This document shows, one piece after another, positions 7,396 to 14,991 of a stretch of 44,313 nucleotides of DNA; position 1 is the first letter of the stretch; every line of letters starts with the position of its first letter. The position numbers and the translations under genes are program-made. The notes beneath the pieces were generated by a model. It made no database searches, was not told the origin of the DNA, and worked only from the letters and a program-made list of their open reading frames with translations. This DNA comes from Verrucomicrobiota bacterium (GTDB lineage: Bacteria > Verrucomicrobiota > Verrucomicrobiia > Verrucomicrobiales > Verrucomicrobiaceae), in the NCBI GenBank assembly GCA_017301975.1, contig JAFLEI010000048.1, forward strand, positions 1 through 44,313, written 5' to 3'.

Positions 7396-8046
7396 ATGAA
7401 CGAGAAGCTCGACACTCTGCTGGAAAAGATGCACGTGCTGGAAAAGGAGATCCTGCGGGAGCTGCAGAAGAAGGAGCTGGAATTCTTCTATGAGGTGAGG
7501 CAGGGCAGGGTGCGCTTCACGGAGGAGGCACGCGCGAGGCACCGGCTGCTGGTGAAGCGGTTTGCGAGCTACATCCGCGACTCGCGCTTCATGATTCTCC
7601 TCACCACACCGGTGATCTGGGCGTGCGTCATTCCCATCGCGCTGCTGGATGCGGCGATGATCGTTTACCAGGCGATCTGCTTTCCGGTGTATGGACTGCC
7701 GAAGGTGAAGCGGAGTGATTACATCAAGCTGGACCGGCGGCACCTGGCGTACCTGAACTGGGCGGAGAAGTTCAACTGCGAGTACTGCGGGTATGCAAAC
7801 GGGGTGCTGGCGTGCGCGACGGAGATCGCCGCGAGGACGGAGCAGTACTGGTGCCCGATCAAGCATGCGCTGCGCATGAAGTCGATGCACAGCCGCTACA
7901 GGCACTTCTTTGAATACGGGGATGCCGAGGGGTACCGGAGGCAGATCGAAACGGTGCGGCGGTCCTTTGAAGACCTCGGGGACAAGGATGCGGCCGAGCC
8001 TGCGGAGGGCCTGCACATGATCCGCCCGGCAATCACCAAACCATGA
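7396..8046 (+). CDS. Conserved membrane protein of unknown function with Cys pair
   Basis: The ATG at 7396 gives 216 residues starting MNEKLDTLLEKMHVLEKEIL, an N-terminal amphipathic/coiled-coil helix. One long hydrophobic stretch (about 67-95, FMILLTTPVIWACVIPIALL and on) is a membrane hairpin or a single pass. A conserved-looking core follows with CEYCGYANG and EIAARTEQYWCPIKHA, which I recall from unnamed hypothetical proteins in several Gram-negative phyla. The CxxC plus later Cys could bind metal or form a disulfide. It leads the plus-strand block to lon; function is unknown. Confidence 0.78.
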   Translation: MNEKLDTLLEKMHVLEKEILRELQKKELEFFYEVRQGRVRFTEEARARHRLLVKRFASYIRDSRFMILLTTPVIWACVIPIALLDAAMIVYQAICFPVYGLPKVKRSDYIKLDRRHLAYLNWAEKFNCEYCGYANGVLACATEIAARTEQYWCPIKHALRMKSMHSRYRHFFEYGDAEGYRRQIETVRRSFEDLGDKDAAEPAEGLHMIRPAITKP

Positions 8047-8088
8047 GGAGCCGCACATGCGTATTGATAGCAGAGTCTTTCCACCACC

Positions 8089-8310
8089 ATGAAAACCAAG
8101 ACCACAAAGACAACGACAACGACACCGACAGCCGCCGAAGCACCCGCGAAACCCCTGCCACGCAAGCTGGGGGCCGACCACAGCGAGACCGCGAAACGGC
8201 CGCGCAAGCATGACAACAACTTCAAGCAGTCGAAAGACCTGCGTGAAGACCGGGGCATCCGGCAGTTGAAGTCGGGCCCGAAATCCCAGTCCGCCCGGGG
8301 CGGACGATGA
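8089..8310 (+). CDS. Small basic, low-complexity protein
   Basis: The 73-residue frame begins MKTKTTKTTTTTP, a Thr/Lys-rich stretch, and continues with a strongly basic, probably unstructured tail (RKHDNNFKQSKDLREDRG). No domain is recognised. The composition suits a nucleic-acid or polyphosphate-binding small protein, but this is a guess. It is 42 bases after the membrane-protein gene and 25 before the next gene, on the same strand, which supports it being real. Confidence 0.5.
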   Translation: MKTKTTKTTTTTPTAAEAPAKPLPRKLGADHSETAKRPRKHDNNFKQSKDLREDRGIRQLKSGPKSQSARGGR

Positions 8311-8335
8311 ACCCGCTCCCCCAACCTCTCATGCC

Positions 8336-8620
8336 ATGAATGCTGCTGACACCCCCCATCCTGCGGAACTCTGCATCCGGCGTACACTGGAGCGGACGGA
8401 AGACTATGTGCGACGTGAGCCGACCAAGGCGGTGGGAGCCGCCCTGGGTGCGGGCCTTGTGCTGACCCTGCTGCCGGCACGGAGTCTGGTGAGGCCGCTG
8501 GCCATCGTGGGAGCGGCGATGCTGCCGCCCGTTCTGGTGGGGCTGGGCCTGATCAAGGCCTTTGAGCTCTGCTTTCAAAACACGCCGCGCACGGAGTTGC
8601 CGGCAACGGATTCGCCCTGA
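8336..8620 (+). CDS. Small membrane protein resembling the C-terminal part of ElaB/YqjD (DUF883-like)
   Basis: The 94-residue product has a soluble helical N-terminus with EDYVRREPTKAVGAALGAG, then a hydrophobic segment and a cytosolic-looking tail. The R-E-P-x-x-x-V-G-A-A-x-G-x-G pattern before the membrane segment is the hallmark of the DUF883 family (ElaB, YqjD, YgaM), which tether ribosomes or other partners to the inner membrane in stationary-phase cells. Unlike those, this one lacks the long N-terminal coiled coil and has a second hydrophobic stretch. Its position directly before hsp20 agrees with a stress role. Confidence 0.6.
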   Translation: MNAADTPHPAELCIRRTLERTEDYVRREPTKAVGAALGAGLVLTLLPARSLVRPLAIVGAAMLPPVLVGLGLIKAFELCFQNTPRTELPATDSP

Positions 8621-8637
8621 ACTTCTTTTTCACGCCC

Positions 8638-9057
8638 ATGCCTCATAGCATACGATTGACGCGCCTGTTTTCGATGGCGGACCAACTGGCGGCGCAACTG
8701 CAGGGAATGCAGTTTGCGGGCCTGCAAAAGCCGGAGGCGGCATGGCGTCCGGATGTGAATGTGTATGCGCATGAAGACCGGCTGGAGGTGTGCGTGGATC
8801 TGGCGGGTGTGAGCAAGCAGGAGATCAACGTGGAGGTGGAACCCCGGCGGCTGGTGGTGCGCGGGGAGCGACAGGAGCCGGACAGCGGCTGCGAGGCCTC
8901 CGACTGCTGCCGCATTTTGGTGATGGAGATTCCGGACGGGAGCTTTGCACGGGTGCTGGAATTTCCCGTGGCGGTGGACACCGAAAAGGTGAGCGCCAAA
9001 CAGGACAACGGGTGGCTGTGGATCACGCTGCCGCTGCAGAAGGAGGATGAGTCATGA
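8638..9057 (+). CDS. hsp20: Hsp20 / small heat-shock protein (alpha-crystallin family)
   Basis: The 139-residue protein has an alpha-crystallin domain at about 37-137: WRPDVNVYAHEDRLEVCVDL, then the loop GVSKQEINVEVE, LVVRGER, and the final strand DNGWLWITLPL. Small heat-shock proteins hold unfolding proteins in a refoldable state without ATP. Family members usually end with an I-x-I/V tail, which is not obvious here: the protein stops soon after ITLPLQKEDES. The gene overlaps lon by four bases (ATGA at 9054-9057), so the holdase and the protease are translationally coupled. Confidence 0.93.
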   Translation: MPHSIRLTRLFSMADQLAAQLQGMQFAGLQKPEAAWRPDVNVYAHEDRLEVCVDLAGVSKQEINVEVEPRRLVVRGERQEPDSGCEASDCCRILVMEIPDGSFARVLEFPVAVDTEKVSAKQDNGWLWITLPLQKEDES

Positions 9058-11480
9058 TGGAGAACCTGGGCATGAAAGCGGCTGAAGCGGGCGAGGAGCC
9101 GATGGAAGCGACCGAGGCTGCGGAGGCGGGCGGAGAAGCCGTGACGCTGGTGCCGGGCGCGGTCGAGGTGCTGCCGATCCTGCCGTTGAAAGACACGGTG
9201 GTTTTTCCTGACACGATCATGCCGCTGAGCATCGGGCGGGAGTCGAGCCTAAGGATGCTGGAGCAAAGCCTGTCTCAGAGCAAGCTGCTGGGGCTGGTGC
9301 TGCAAAAGGACAAGGACAGCGAGAACCCGAAGCTGGAGGACCTGCATGAGCATGGGGTGATCGGGCGGGTGATCCGCATGATCCGGCAGGACAGCGGGGT
9401 GGTGATCCTGGTGCGCGGGGAGCAGCGCATGCGGATCAAGAAAGTGGTGCAGGAGGAGCCTTACATGAAGGCGGAGGTGGAGATGCTGAGCAGCGTGCTT
9501 TCGCCCAAGGAGGATGATCTGGCGGAGGCGGCGGTGCGCAATTTGCGCGAGTCCGCCGGGAAGCTGCTGAGCCTGAGACCGGACCTTTCGGACGAGGTGA
9601 AGAGCCTGTTTTCAAGCATCGACAACGCCAGCACGCTGACGGACATCCTGGCGGCAAACCTGAGCATCGAGACGGAGGCGAAGCAGAAGCTGCTGGAGGA
9701 GACGCACGTGGCGCGGCGGGTGGCGGCGCTGGAGGTGCATCTGGGCAACCAGCTTCACATCGCGGATCTGCAGAACAAGCTGCGCGAGAACGTGAGCAGC
9801 GAATTTTCCGAGGCGAAAAAGCGCGCGTATCTGCGCGAGCAGCTGCGTGCGATTCAAAAGGAACTGGGCGAGGACGGCAGCGGCGAGGAGCAGGTGGAGG
9901 ACATCCGCCAGCGGCTGGAGAAAGCGGAACTGCCCGAGAAAGCGAGGGCGCAGGCGGACCGTGAACTGAAGCGGCTGGAGGTGATCCCGCCGCAGAGCCC
10001 GGACCATTCGGTGATCGTGAACTACCTGGAAACTCTGGCGGAGCTGCCGTGGAACGTGCTGAGCGATGAGAAGGTGGATCTGCACAAGGCGCAGGAGATT
10101 CTGGACCGGGACCACTTTGGCCTGCTGAAGGTGAAGAAGCGGCTCATTGAGTACCTGGCGGTGCGGAAACTGAATCCGACGGGGCGGGGGCCGATCCTGT
10201 GCTTTCTGGGGCCGCCGGGCGTGGGCAAGACGAGCCTGGGGCAGTCGATTGCGGAAGCGCTGGGGCGGAAGTTTGCACGCATCAGCCTGGGCGGGCTGCG
10301 GGATGAGACGGAGATCCGCGGACACCGCCGGACGTACATCGGATCGATGCCGGGGAGGCTGATGCAGGAACTGAAGCGGCTGGGGACGCGCAACCCGGTG
10401 CTGATGCTGGATGAGATCGACAAGCTGGGCGCGGACTTTCGTGGAGATCCGGCCAGCGCGCTGCTGGAGGTGCTGGACCCGAGGCAGAACCAGGAGTTTA
10501 CGGACCGGTACATTGACGTGCCGTTTGACCTCTCGCAGATCATCTTCATCGCGACGTGCAACACGATGGATACGATCCCTGCGCCGCTGCGCGACCGCAT
10601 GGAGATCGTGGAACTCTCCGGCTACACGGAGCGTGAGAAGCTGAGCATTGCGAAGAACTACCTGGTGAAACGGCAGATCAGCGAGCATGGGCTGACGGAG
10701 GAGCAATGCACTTGGAGCGACGAGGCGCTGGAGCGCGTGATCGAGGATTACACGCGTGAGGCCGGGGTGCGAAATCTGGAGAGGCAGATCGCGTCGGTGA
10801 CGCGGCACATCGCCGCGAGCGTGGCGAAGGAGGAGACCGACCGGGCGCATGTGACGCCGGGGATTGTGAGGGAGGCGCTGGGCCCGGCGGCGTTTGTGCG
10901 GGAGAGCAAGCTGCAGACGAGCGTGCCGGGCGTGGTGACGGGGCTGGCCTACACGACGGCGGGCGGCGAGGTGCTGCACATCGAGGCGATTCGTTTTCCC
11001 GGCAAAGGGGGCTTTACTCTGACGGGGCAGCTCGGGGATGTGATGAAGGAATCTGTGAGAGCGGCGCTGAGCCTGGTGCGCAGCCGTGCGGTGCAGCTTG
11101 GCATTGATCCGGAGATCTTCGACAAAAACGAGGTGCATGTGCATGTGCCTGCGGGTGCTGTGCCGAAAGACGGGCCGTCTGCGGGCATCGCGATGTTCAC
11201 CGCGCTGGCGTCGTTGTTTACCAACCGCCCGGTGAGCAAGGACGTGGGCATGACGGGAGAGGTGACGCTGCGGGGGCTGGTGCTGCCGATCGGCGGGCTG
11301 AAGGAGAAATCCATCGCGGCGCTGCGCGCGGGACTGAAGACGATTCTGGTGCCGAAGCTCAACGAGAAGGATGTGCCTGACCTGCCGGAGGAGGTGAGGC
11401 AGCGGCTGAAGATCATTCCGGTGGAAACGGTGGACGAGGTGCTGGCGGTGGCGCTGGAACCGGCGGTGGAGAAGGCATGA
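9054..11480 (+). CDS. lon: ATP-dependent protease Lon (LonA type)
   Basis: The 808-residue protein has the full LonA layout: an N-terminal substrate-binding LAN domain (about 37-235), a coiled-coil helical part (235-330), the AAA+ domain with Walker A GPPGVGKTS (386-394), Walker B VLMLDEIDK and sensor residues, and the C-terminal protease domain. The catalytic dyad is S709 in DGPSAG and K752 in GGLKEKSIAA, with the same 43-residue spacing as in E. coli Lon. The enzyme degrades misfolded and regulatory proteins in the cytosol. The N-terminal 36 residues are Glu/Ala-rich and could be a longer leader than usual; the ATGA overlap with hsp20 supports the start. It is 3 bases from the next gene. 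Confidence 0.97.
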   Translation: MMENLGMKAAEAGEEPMEATEAAEAGGEAVTLVPGAVEVLPILPLKDTVVFPDTIMPLSIGRESSLRMLEQSLSQSKLLGLVLQKDKDSENPKLEDLHEHGVIGRVIRMIRQDSGVVILVRGEQRMRIKKVVQEEPYMKAEVEMLSSVLSPKEDDLAEAAVRNLRESAGKLLSLRPDLSDEVKSLFSSIDNASTLTDILAANLSIETEAKQKLLEETHVARRVAALEVHLGNQLHIADLQNKLRENVSSEFSEAKKRAYLREQLRAIQKELGEDGSGEEQVEDIRQRLEKAELPEKARAQADRELKRLEVIPPQSPDHSVIVNYLETLAELPWNVLSDEKVDLHKAQEILDRDHFGLLKVKKRLIEYLAVRKLNPTGRGPILCFLGPPGVGKTSLGQSIAEALGRKFARISLGGLRDETEIRGHRRTYIGSMPGRLMQELKRLGTRNPVLMLDEIDKLGADFRGDPASALLEVLDPRQNQEFTDRYIDVPFDLSQIIFIATCNTMDTIPAPLRDRMEIVELSGYTEREKLSIAKNYLVKRQISEHGLTEEQCTWSDEALERVIEDYTREAGVRNLERQIASVTRHIAASVAKEETDRAHVTPGIVREALGPAAFVRESKLQTSVPGVVTGLAYTTAGGEVLHIEAIRFPGKGGFTLTGQLGDVMKESVRAALSLVRSRAVQLGIDPEIFDKNEVHVHVPAGAVPKDGPSAGIAMFTALASLFTNRPVSKDVGMTGEVTLRGLVLPIGGLKEKSIAALRAGLKTILVPKLNEKDVPDLPEEVRQRLKIIPVETVDEVLAVALEPAVEKA

Positions 11481-11483
11481 GTC

Positions 11484-12482
11484 ATGAAAGCGATGCGTCT
11501 CGAATCAAGCGGCGGGCCGCTGCTTTATCGCGAGGTGGCGCGGCCTTCGGCGGCGGCGGGACAGGTGCTGGTGAAAGTGACGGCGTGTGCCGTGTGCCGC
11601 ACGGATCTGCATGTGCTGGATGGTGAGCTGGCGCACCCGAAGCTGCCACTGATTCCCGGGCATGAGATCGTGGGGCGCATTGAGGAACTGGGGGAAGGGG
11701 TGTGGGGATTTGAGACGGGGCAGCGTGTGGGCATTCCCTGGCTGGGATGGACCTGCGGGGCGTGCGAGTACTGCAGCAGCGGCCGCGAGAACCTGTGCGA
11801 CGGGGCGAAATTCACCGGCTACACGCTGGACGGTGGCTATGCAGAGTACACGGTGGCGGATGCGCGCTACTGCTTTCCGCTGCCGGGAGATGAGAGTGAT
11901 GTGGCGATGGCACCGCTGCTGTGTGCGGGGCTCATCGGCTACCGCTCGCTGATGAAGACGGGGGCGGCGCGGCGTGTGGGGCTCTATGGCTTTGGGGCTG
12001 CGGCGCACATCGTCATTCAAGTGGCGCGGCATCAGGGGCGTGAGGTGTATGCGTTCACGCGGACGGGGGACGAGGAGGCGCAGAACTCCGCACGGCGGCT
12101 GGGTGCGGTGTGGGCGGGGAGCTCGGATGAGCGCGCGCCGGAACTGCTGGATGCGGCGATCATCTTTGCGCCGGTGGGGGCGCTGGTGCCTGCGGCGCTG
12201 CGTGCGCTGGCAAAAGGCGGCACGGTGGTGTGCGGCGGGATTCACATGAGCGACATTCCGGCGTTTCCGTATGCGGACCTGTGGCAGGAGCGGAGCATCT
12301 GCTCGGTGGCGAATCTCACGCGCAGTGACGGCGATGAGTTTCTGCCGCTGGCGGCACGCATCCCGGTGCGGGTGGAGACGCAGAGCTTTCCGCTGGAGGC
12401 GGCCAACGAGGCGCTGGCCATGCTGCGCGCCGGACGGCTCACCGGTGCGGCGGTGCTGATACCACAACCTGCTTTTTTATGA
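11484..12482 (+). CDS. Zinc-dependent alcohol dehydrogenase (MDR family, AdhA-like)
   Basis: The 332-residue protein has the medium-chain dehydrogenase fold. Catalytic-zinc residues are C38 (ACAVCRTDLH), H60-E61 (GHEIVG) and C147 (APLLCAG). The structural zinc lobe has four cysteines (C91, C94, C97, C105 in CGACEYCSSGRENLC). The NAD(P)-binding turn is GLYGFGAAAH. The sequence resembles the AdhA/propanol-preferring group that oxidises simple alcohols or reduces aldehydes. It starts 3 bases after lon and overlaps the next gene by four, so it is in the same transcript. Such a dehydrogenase can regenerate NAD+ when respiration stops. Confidence 0.93.
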   Translation: MKAMRLESSGGPLLYREVARPSAAAGQVLVKVTACAVCRTDLHVLDGELAHPKLPLIPGHEIVGRIEELGEGVWGFETGQRVGIPWLGWTCGACEYCSSGRENLCDGAKFTGYTLDGGYAEYTVADARYCFPLPGDESDVAMAPLLCAGLIGYRSLMKTGAARRVGLYGFGAAAHIVIQVARHQGREVYAFTRTGDEEAQNSARRLGAVWAGSSDERAPELLDAAIIFAPVGALVPAALRALAKGGTVVCGGIHMSDIPAFPYADLWQERSICSVANLTRSDGDEFLPLAARIPVRVETQSFPLEAANEALAMLRAGRLTGAAVLIPQPAFL

Positions 12483-14056
12483 TCTGCGCCGCGACCCAAC
12501 GACTGCTGGACTTTCTTTCCGACAAGGATTCATACCCGCATCAGCCGCCGGAGGTGCGGATGGTGCAGACGCATGCGTCATGGGTGTTCATCGCGCCGCC
12601 GTTTGTGTACAAGATCAAGAAACCGGTGAGCCTGGGCTTTCTGGATTTTTCCACGCTGGAGCTGCGGCATGAGGACTGCAAACGCGAGGTGGCGCTGAAC
12701 CGACGGCTGGCGGAGGATGTGTATCTGGGGATCGAACCAATCTGCGAGCACGAGGGGCGGCTGCATTTCGGCGGTTATGGGAAGGTGGTGGAATGGATGG
12801 TGAAGATGCGGCAGATGGACCCGCGCTATTTTCTGCCGGAGTTGATGGAGAAGGGGGAGGTGGGCACGCGGGAGATGGACCGGATCGTGGAGCGGCTGCA
12901 GCGTTTTTATGCGACGCAGCCGCCGCTGCCGGCGGAGGAGGTGAGAAGGGCGAACGAGCACCTGAGGCAGTGCACGGAGGACAACTTCACCACTGCGGCG
13001 GAGTTCGTGGGGGAGAGCCTTTCCCAGCAGGCGCTGGACGCGGTGGCGCACTACACGCGGGAGTTTTTCCACAAGGAGCGCGACCTGCTTGAGTCGCGGC
13101 TGCATGATGGCTGGATCCGCGACTGCCATGGGGACCTGCATCTGGACCACATCCACCTGTCACCGGAGGCGGTGCGGATCTATGACTGCATCGAGTTCAA
13201 CACGGACTTTCGCTGCATTGATGTGGCGTGTGACATCGCGTTTCTGGCGATGGACCTGGATTTCAACGGGCGCGCGGATCTGGCGCGGCATCTGGTGGAG
13301 CGCTTTGCGGTGCTGCTGGATGATCCGGGAATCCGCGAGCTGATGGATTTTCACAAGGGCTACCGGGCCTGTGTGCGGGGCAAGGTGGAGAGCCTGCATG
13401 CGAACGCCGAGACGGTGAAGGCGGACGAGAAGGAGGCGAGCCTGCAACTGGCGCGGCGCTACTTTCAACTGGCGCTGCGATACGCCGTGGCGGGGAGCGG
13501 GCCCTGTGTGTTTGTGTTCATGGGGAAGGTGGCGTCCGGGAAGTCCGCGCTGGCGGAGGCGCTGGGGAAGGCGACGGGGTGGGCGGTGCATTCGTCTGAC
13601 CGGCTGCGCAAGACCCTGGCAGGGACGCCTTTGAATCAGCGCGGGAGCGAGGAGGAGCGTGAGGCGCTGTATGCGCTGGCGATGACGCAGAGGACGTACG
13701 AGGGCTTGTTTGAGGAGGCGGTGGCGGCGCTGCGAAACGGGGAGGGCGTGATTGTTGACGCCACGTTTTCCAAACGCGAGCACCGCGATGCGCTGAAGGA
13801 GCGACTGAAGGCGGAAGGCTGTGGAGTACGATGGATCGAGGCCCATGCCAGCGAAGCGGTGGTGTGCGAACGGTTGAAGGGGCGTGATGACGATGGCGGG
13901 GTGGTGTCCGACGCGCGGCTGGAGGACTACAAGCGGCTGAGCGCAGGGTATGAGCCGCCTGACGAGCTGGGGTCGGAGGAGAAGATTTCGGTTCTCGCTG
14001 ACGGCAGTCTGGACGAGGTTTTTGGTGCGCTGCTACGTCAGCTTGTGGTGTGGTAG
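12479..14056 (+). CDS. Fused aminoglycoside-phosphotransferase-like and AAA (P-loop) kinase protein
   Basis: The 525-residue protein has an N-terminal APH/choline-kinase-like domain (about 1-335) and a C-terminal P-loop kinase domain (345-500). The APH part has catalytic-loop motif CHGDLHLDHIH (216-226) and the IYDCIEFN metal-binding strand (D236). The C-terminal part has Walker A MGKVASGKSAL (348-358) and a probable lid with RLRKTL. This architecture is that of mycobacterial Rv2004c, a member of the DosR dormancy regulon, whose substrate is not known. Its stop lies inside the 3' end of the convergent helix-hairpin-helix gene (19-base overlap). Confidence 0.87.
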   Translation: MICAATQRLLDFLSDKDSYPHQPPEVRMVQTHASWVFIAPPFVYKIKKPVSLGFLDFSTLELRHEDCKREVALNRRLAEDVYLGIEPICEHEGRLHFGGYGKVVEWMVKMRQMDPRYFLPELMEKGEVGTREMDRIVERLQRFYATQPPLPAEEVRRANEHLRQCTEDNFTTAAEFVGESLSQQALDAVAHYTREFFHKERDLLESRLHDGWIRDCHGDLHLDHIHLSPEAVRIYDCIEFNTDFRCIDVACDIAFLAMDLDFNGRADLARHLVERFAVLLDDPGIRELMDFHKGYRACVRGKVESLHANAETVKADEKEASLQLARRYFQLALRYAVAGSGPCVFVFMGKVASGKSALAEALGKATGWAVHSSDRLRKTLAGTPLNQRGSEEEREALYALAMTQRTYEGLFEEAVAALRNGEGVIVDATFSKREHRDALKERLKAEGCGVRWIEAHASEAVVCERLKGRDDDGGVVSDARLEDYKRLSAGYEPPDELGSEEKISVLADGSLDEVFGALLRQLVVW

Positions 14057-14886
14057 AAGCTGGCACACTCGGCCTCGCGGCCCCGGACGATGCGGCGGCC
14101 CTGGAGGGGGCCGAAGGCGGAGGTGATGACGGTGCACTGGCGTTCGGTGCCGTCTCCATCGTAGAAGAGGAGGACCCAGTCGCGGGTTTTGCCGAGTTCA
14201 TGGGCGTGGGCCGAATTGGAAAAGAGGGCGGTGTAGTGGCGGGGACCGCGCGTGGTGTGCAGGATGGGAAGCCAGGCTGCGCCGGTGGGATTGAAACGCT
14301 TGGGCGCGACGAGCTTGATTTTTCCTGCCGCCGCATCGGCGCGGTACTGGCGGTCCACATCGAGGATTTCGGCGACGGAGGGCTCGGTGGAGAGGGGGCT
14401 GGAGGAGGGTGGGCGGGGAAGGCGGCCGAGACGCTGGGCGAGGGTGTCGCGGATGCCTGCAAGGCGTTTTGAGCCGATGCCCGCGAGATTTTCCAGGCGG
14501 CCGTCATGGGCGGCGGCTTCCAGTTCCTGAAGGGATGCGATGCCGAGCTCCTCATGGAGACGCCAGGCGGTGGTGGTGCCGATGCCGGGGACGGAGGCGA
14601 GCTGGGCGATGGGATCTGCATCACCCCGGAGGCGTTCGAGCATGCCGGAGCGGCCATGAAGCACGATGTCGCGGATGACGTGGGCGATGGTGTCGCCGAC
14701 GCCGGGGATTTTTTCGAGACCTGAGAGGCCCTCGCGTGTCAGGAGGTCTGCGACGGGCTCCGGCAGCGTGCGGAGGGCATCGGCGGCATGGATGTAGGCC
14801 TGGACGCGGAAGCGGTTGGCGCCCTGCTCGTTGAGAATGCGCGAGACTTCTTCGAGGCTGCCGGCGATTTGCTGGTTTTGCGTCAT
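14038..14886 (-). CDS. Helix-hairpin-helix DNA-binding protein, PolX-like N-terminus with a novel C-terminal domain
   Basis: The 282-residue protein begins with the helical 8-kDa-like domain found at the N-terminus of family X DNA polymerases (about 1-75, ending LEKIPGVGDTIAHVI). Two further hairpin turns follow: ASVPGIGTTTAW and NLAGIGSKRLAG. No nucleotidyl-transferase catalytic residues are seen. The C-terminal half (about 170-282) is another domain: PKRFNPTGAAWLPILHTTRG, HYTALFSNSAHAHELGKT, RDWVLLFYD and RRIVRGREAECASFYH. This is reminiscent of unnamed proteins of similar layout in other bacteria. It converges with and overlaps the APH-AAA gene. Confidence 0.78.
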   Translation of the reverse strand: MTQNQQIAGSLEEVSRILNEQGANRFRVQAYIHAADALRTLPEPVADLLTREGLSGLEKIPGVGDTIAHVIRDIVLHGRSGMLERLRGDADPIAQLASVPGIGTTTAWRLHEELGIASLQELEAAAHDGRLENLAGIGSKRLAGIRDTLAQRLGRLPRPPSSSPLSTEPSVAEILDVDRQYRADAAAGKIKLVAPKRFNPTGAAWLPILHTTRGPRHYTALFSNSAHAHELGKTRDWVLLFYDGDGTERQCTVITSAFGPLQGRRIVRGREAECASFYHTTS

Positions 14887-14991
14887 GAGGTCGTGGTGAG
14901 GGGCTCACCCAAGGAAGACTACGCTGCAAACGCTTTTCCAGCGCGCGAAGTTGCGCGGAGATCGTTCATCAAGCAACCTTGCGGTGGCCGC

